A stretch of DNA of 35,897 bases from Saprospiraceae bacterium (GTDB lineage: Bacteria > Bacteroidota > Bacteroidia > Chitinophagales > Saprospiraceae): contig JANQZX010000030.1 of NCBI GenBank assembly GCA_030728245.1, positions 3,282 to 39,178 of the forward strand, written 5' to 3'. Positions 35,475-35,897 of this stretch are shown in pieces (position 1 is the first letter of the stretch; every line of letters begins with the position of its first letter). A program made the translations under genes and the position numbers. Below the pieces are notes generated by a model. It was given only the letters and a program-made list of their open reading frames with translations. It searched no databases and was not told where the DNA came from.

Positions 35475-35871
35475 TTACGGTGAATTGACATAATTTTTCG
35501 GGTTTCCTGGAGCCAAATGGACGCATATATTCCAAGACTATCTGGGAACTTCCTGTTTTCAATCCTTTGCATGTTAAAATTTGCTGGGTGGCAGAACCTA
35601 CCATTTCAGGCTTATTAGCATTGGAATCAGTTAATACTTTTTCGTATTTCTCCTCCTCATCCCATGATAAGAGCGCCGATGATTTAGGAATCCATAAATA
35701 ACCAGTTCCCTCAATTGCGGGTAATTTGAGTGTGTAGGATTGCCCTAATTTAATGCTTATGTTTTCCGGGCATCCTTCTGTTGAGAAAGAATTTTTCATG
35801 GCTGATTTCTGGGAGGAAGAGCAGGAATAAGTAAAAATGGTAATGGATATTAAGAAGGAGATAGCATTCAT
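35461..35871 (-). CDS. Chagasin-type cysteine protease inhibitor lipoprotein (I42 family)
   Basis: A 136-residue protein with a lipoprotein-like signal (hydrophobic start, Cys17 in TYSC followed by serines). The mature part has the inhibitor I42/chagasin loops: GTGYLWIP (loop BC, family consensus TTGYxW) and MRPF within the DE/FG loop region (family RPW/F), on a strand-rich scaffold. Members block papain-like cysteine proteases; in bacteria they may guard against own or foreign proteases. Two further cysteines (in EGCPEN and LTCKGL) could form a disulfide. It overlaps dinB by 14 bases. The start at 35871 is an ATG 26 bases from the window edge. Confidence 0.82.
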   Translation of the reverse strand: MNAISFLISITIFTYSCSSSQKSAMKNSFSTEGCPENISIKLGQSYTLKLPAIEGTGYLWIPKSSALLSWDEEEKYEKVLTDSNANKPEMVGSATQQILTCKGLKTGSSQIVLEYMRPFGSRKPEKLCQFTVNVTP

Positions 35872-35897
35872 AATTGTCGTATTTAAGCTTTAACCAT

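Noticed and set aside
35872-35897. Start of another gene at the right edge (ATG at 35895-35897, minus strand)
   Set aside because: That frame stops after four codons; it could be the tail of a gene outside the window, but too little sequence is present to say.
1-35897. CRISPR array, prophage, restriction or abortive-infection system
   Set aside because: No spaced repeat array, no phage structural or integrase gene, and no nuclease-methylase or toxin-antitoxin pair could be recognised.

Overview
The window is chromosomal DNA from a member of the Bacteroidota, AT-rich (roughly 40% GC by eye). Supporting features are a SusC/SusD pair, a protein with a C-terminal type IX secretion sorting domain, ASPIC/UnbV and VCBS repeat proteins, weak Shine-Dalgarno signals, and promoters that fit the Bacteroidota -7 consensus TAnnTTTG. 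Family or genus cannot be fixed from this sequence. Most of the window is ordinary housekeeping and sugar-use genes; the least explained part is the left edge.

Layout. (1) Bases 1-735 hold no protein gene but carry two copies of one module: a TGTCC-N14-GGACA inverted repeat, a TATTTTTG promoter element exactly 45 bases further on, and a nearly identical 63-65-base block ending in a rho-independent terminator. I read these as two paralogous small RNA genes, each about 90 nt, both on the + strand. (2) 716-10463, all on the minus strand: susC, susD, then a repeat-rich spacer, then an ASPIC/UnbV-VCBS protein followed 8 bases later by a vanadium-haloperoxidase-type enzyme. (3) 10698-11058: a tiny glycine-zipper membrane protein and a tRNA-Gln with a clear promoter and terminator. 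(4) 11208-16789 (+): a secreted zinc metalloprotease, then the ligase-associated DEXH helicase and its partner phosphoesterase PdeM. (5) 16790-17107 (-): a Dabb-domain protein. (6) 17258-21106 (+): a sodium/sugar symporter, a mutarotase-like lipoprotein and a Tat-type metallo-beta-lactamase-fold protein, closed by a terminator. (7) 21150-23492 (-): pheS and hisS. (8) 23589-27895 (+): an O-antigen ligase-like membrane protein, a CxxCH/T9SS exported protein and ligA. (9) 27917-30863 (-): a SPOR-domain protein, a muconolactone-isomerase-fold protein and a pirin. (10) 30983-34361 (+): a 5'-nucleotidase-like HAD protein, xylB and xylA. (11) 34395-35871 (-): a chagasin-type protease inhibitor lipoprotein overlapping dinB.

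How the parts work together. xylB and xylA convert D-xylose to xylulose 5-phosphate, and the symporter plus mutarotase are a sugar-uptake cassette of unknown sugar. susCD would bring glycans or other large nutrients across the outer membrane. DNA maintenance is represented by ligA, the Lhr-like helicase with PdeM, and DNA polymerase IV, but they lie in three separate places. All family assignments come from reading motifs in the sequence; no database search was run.
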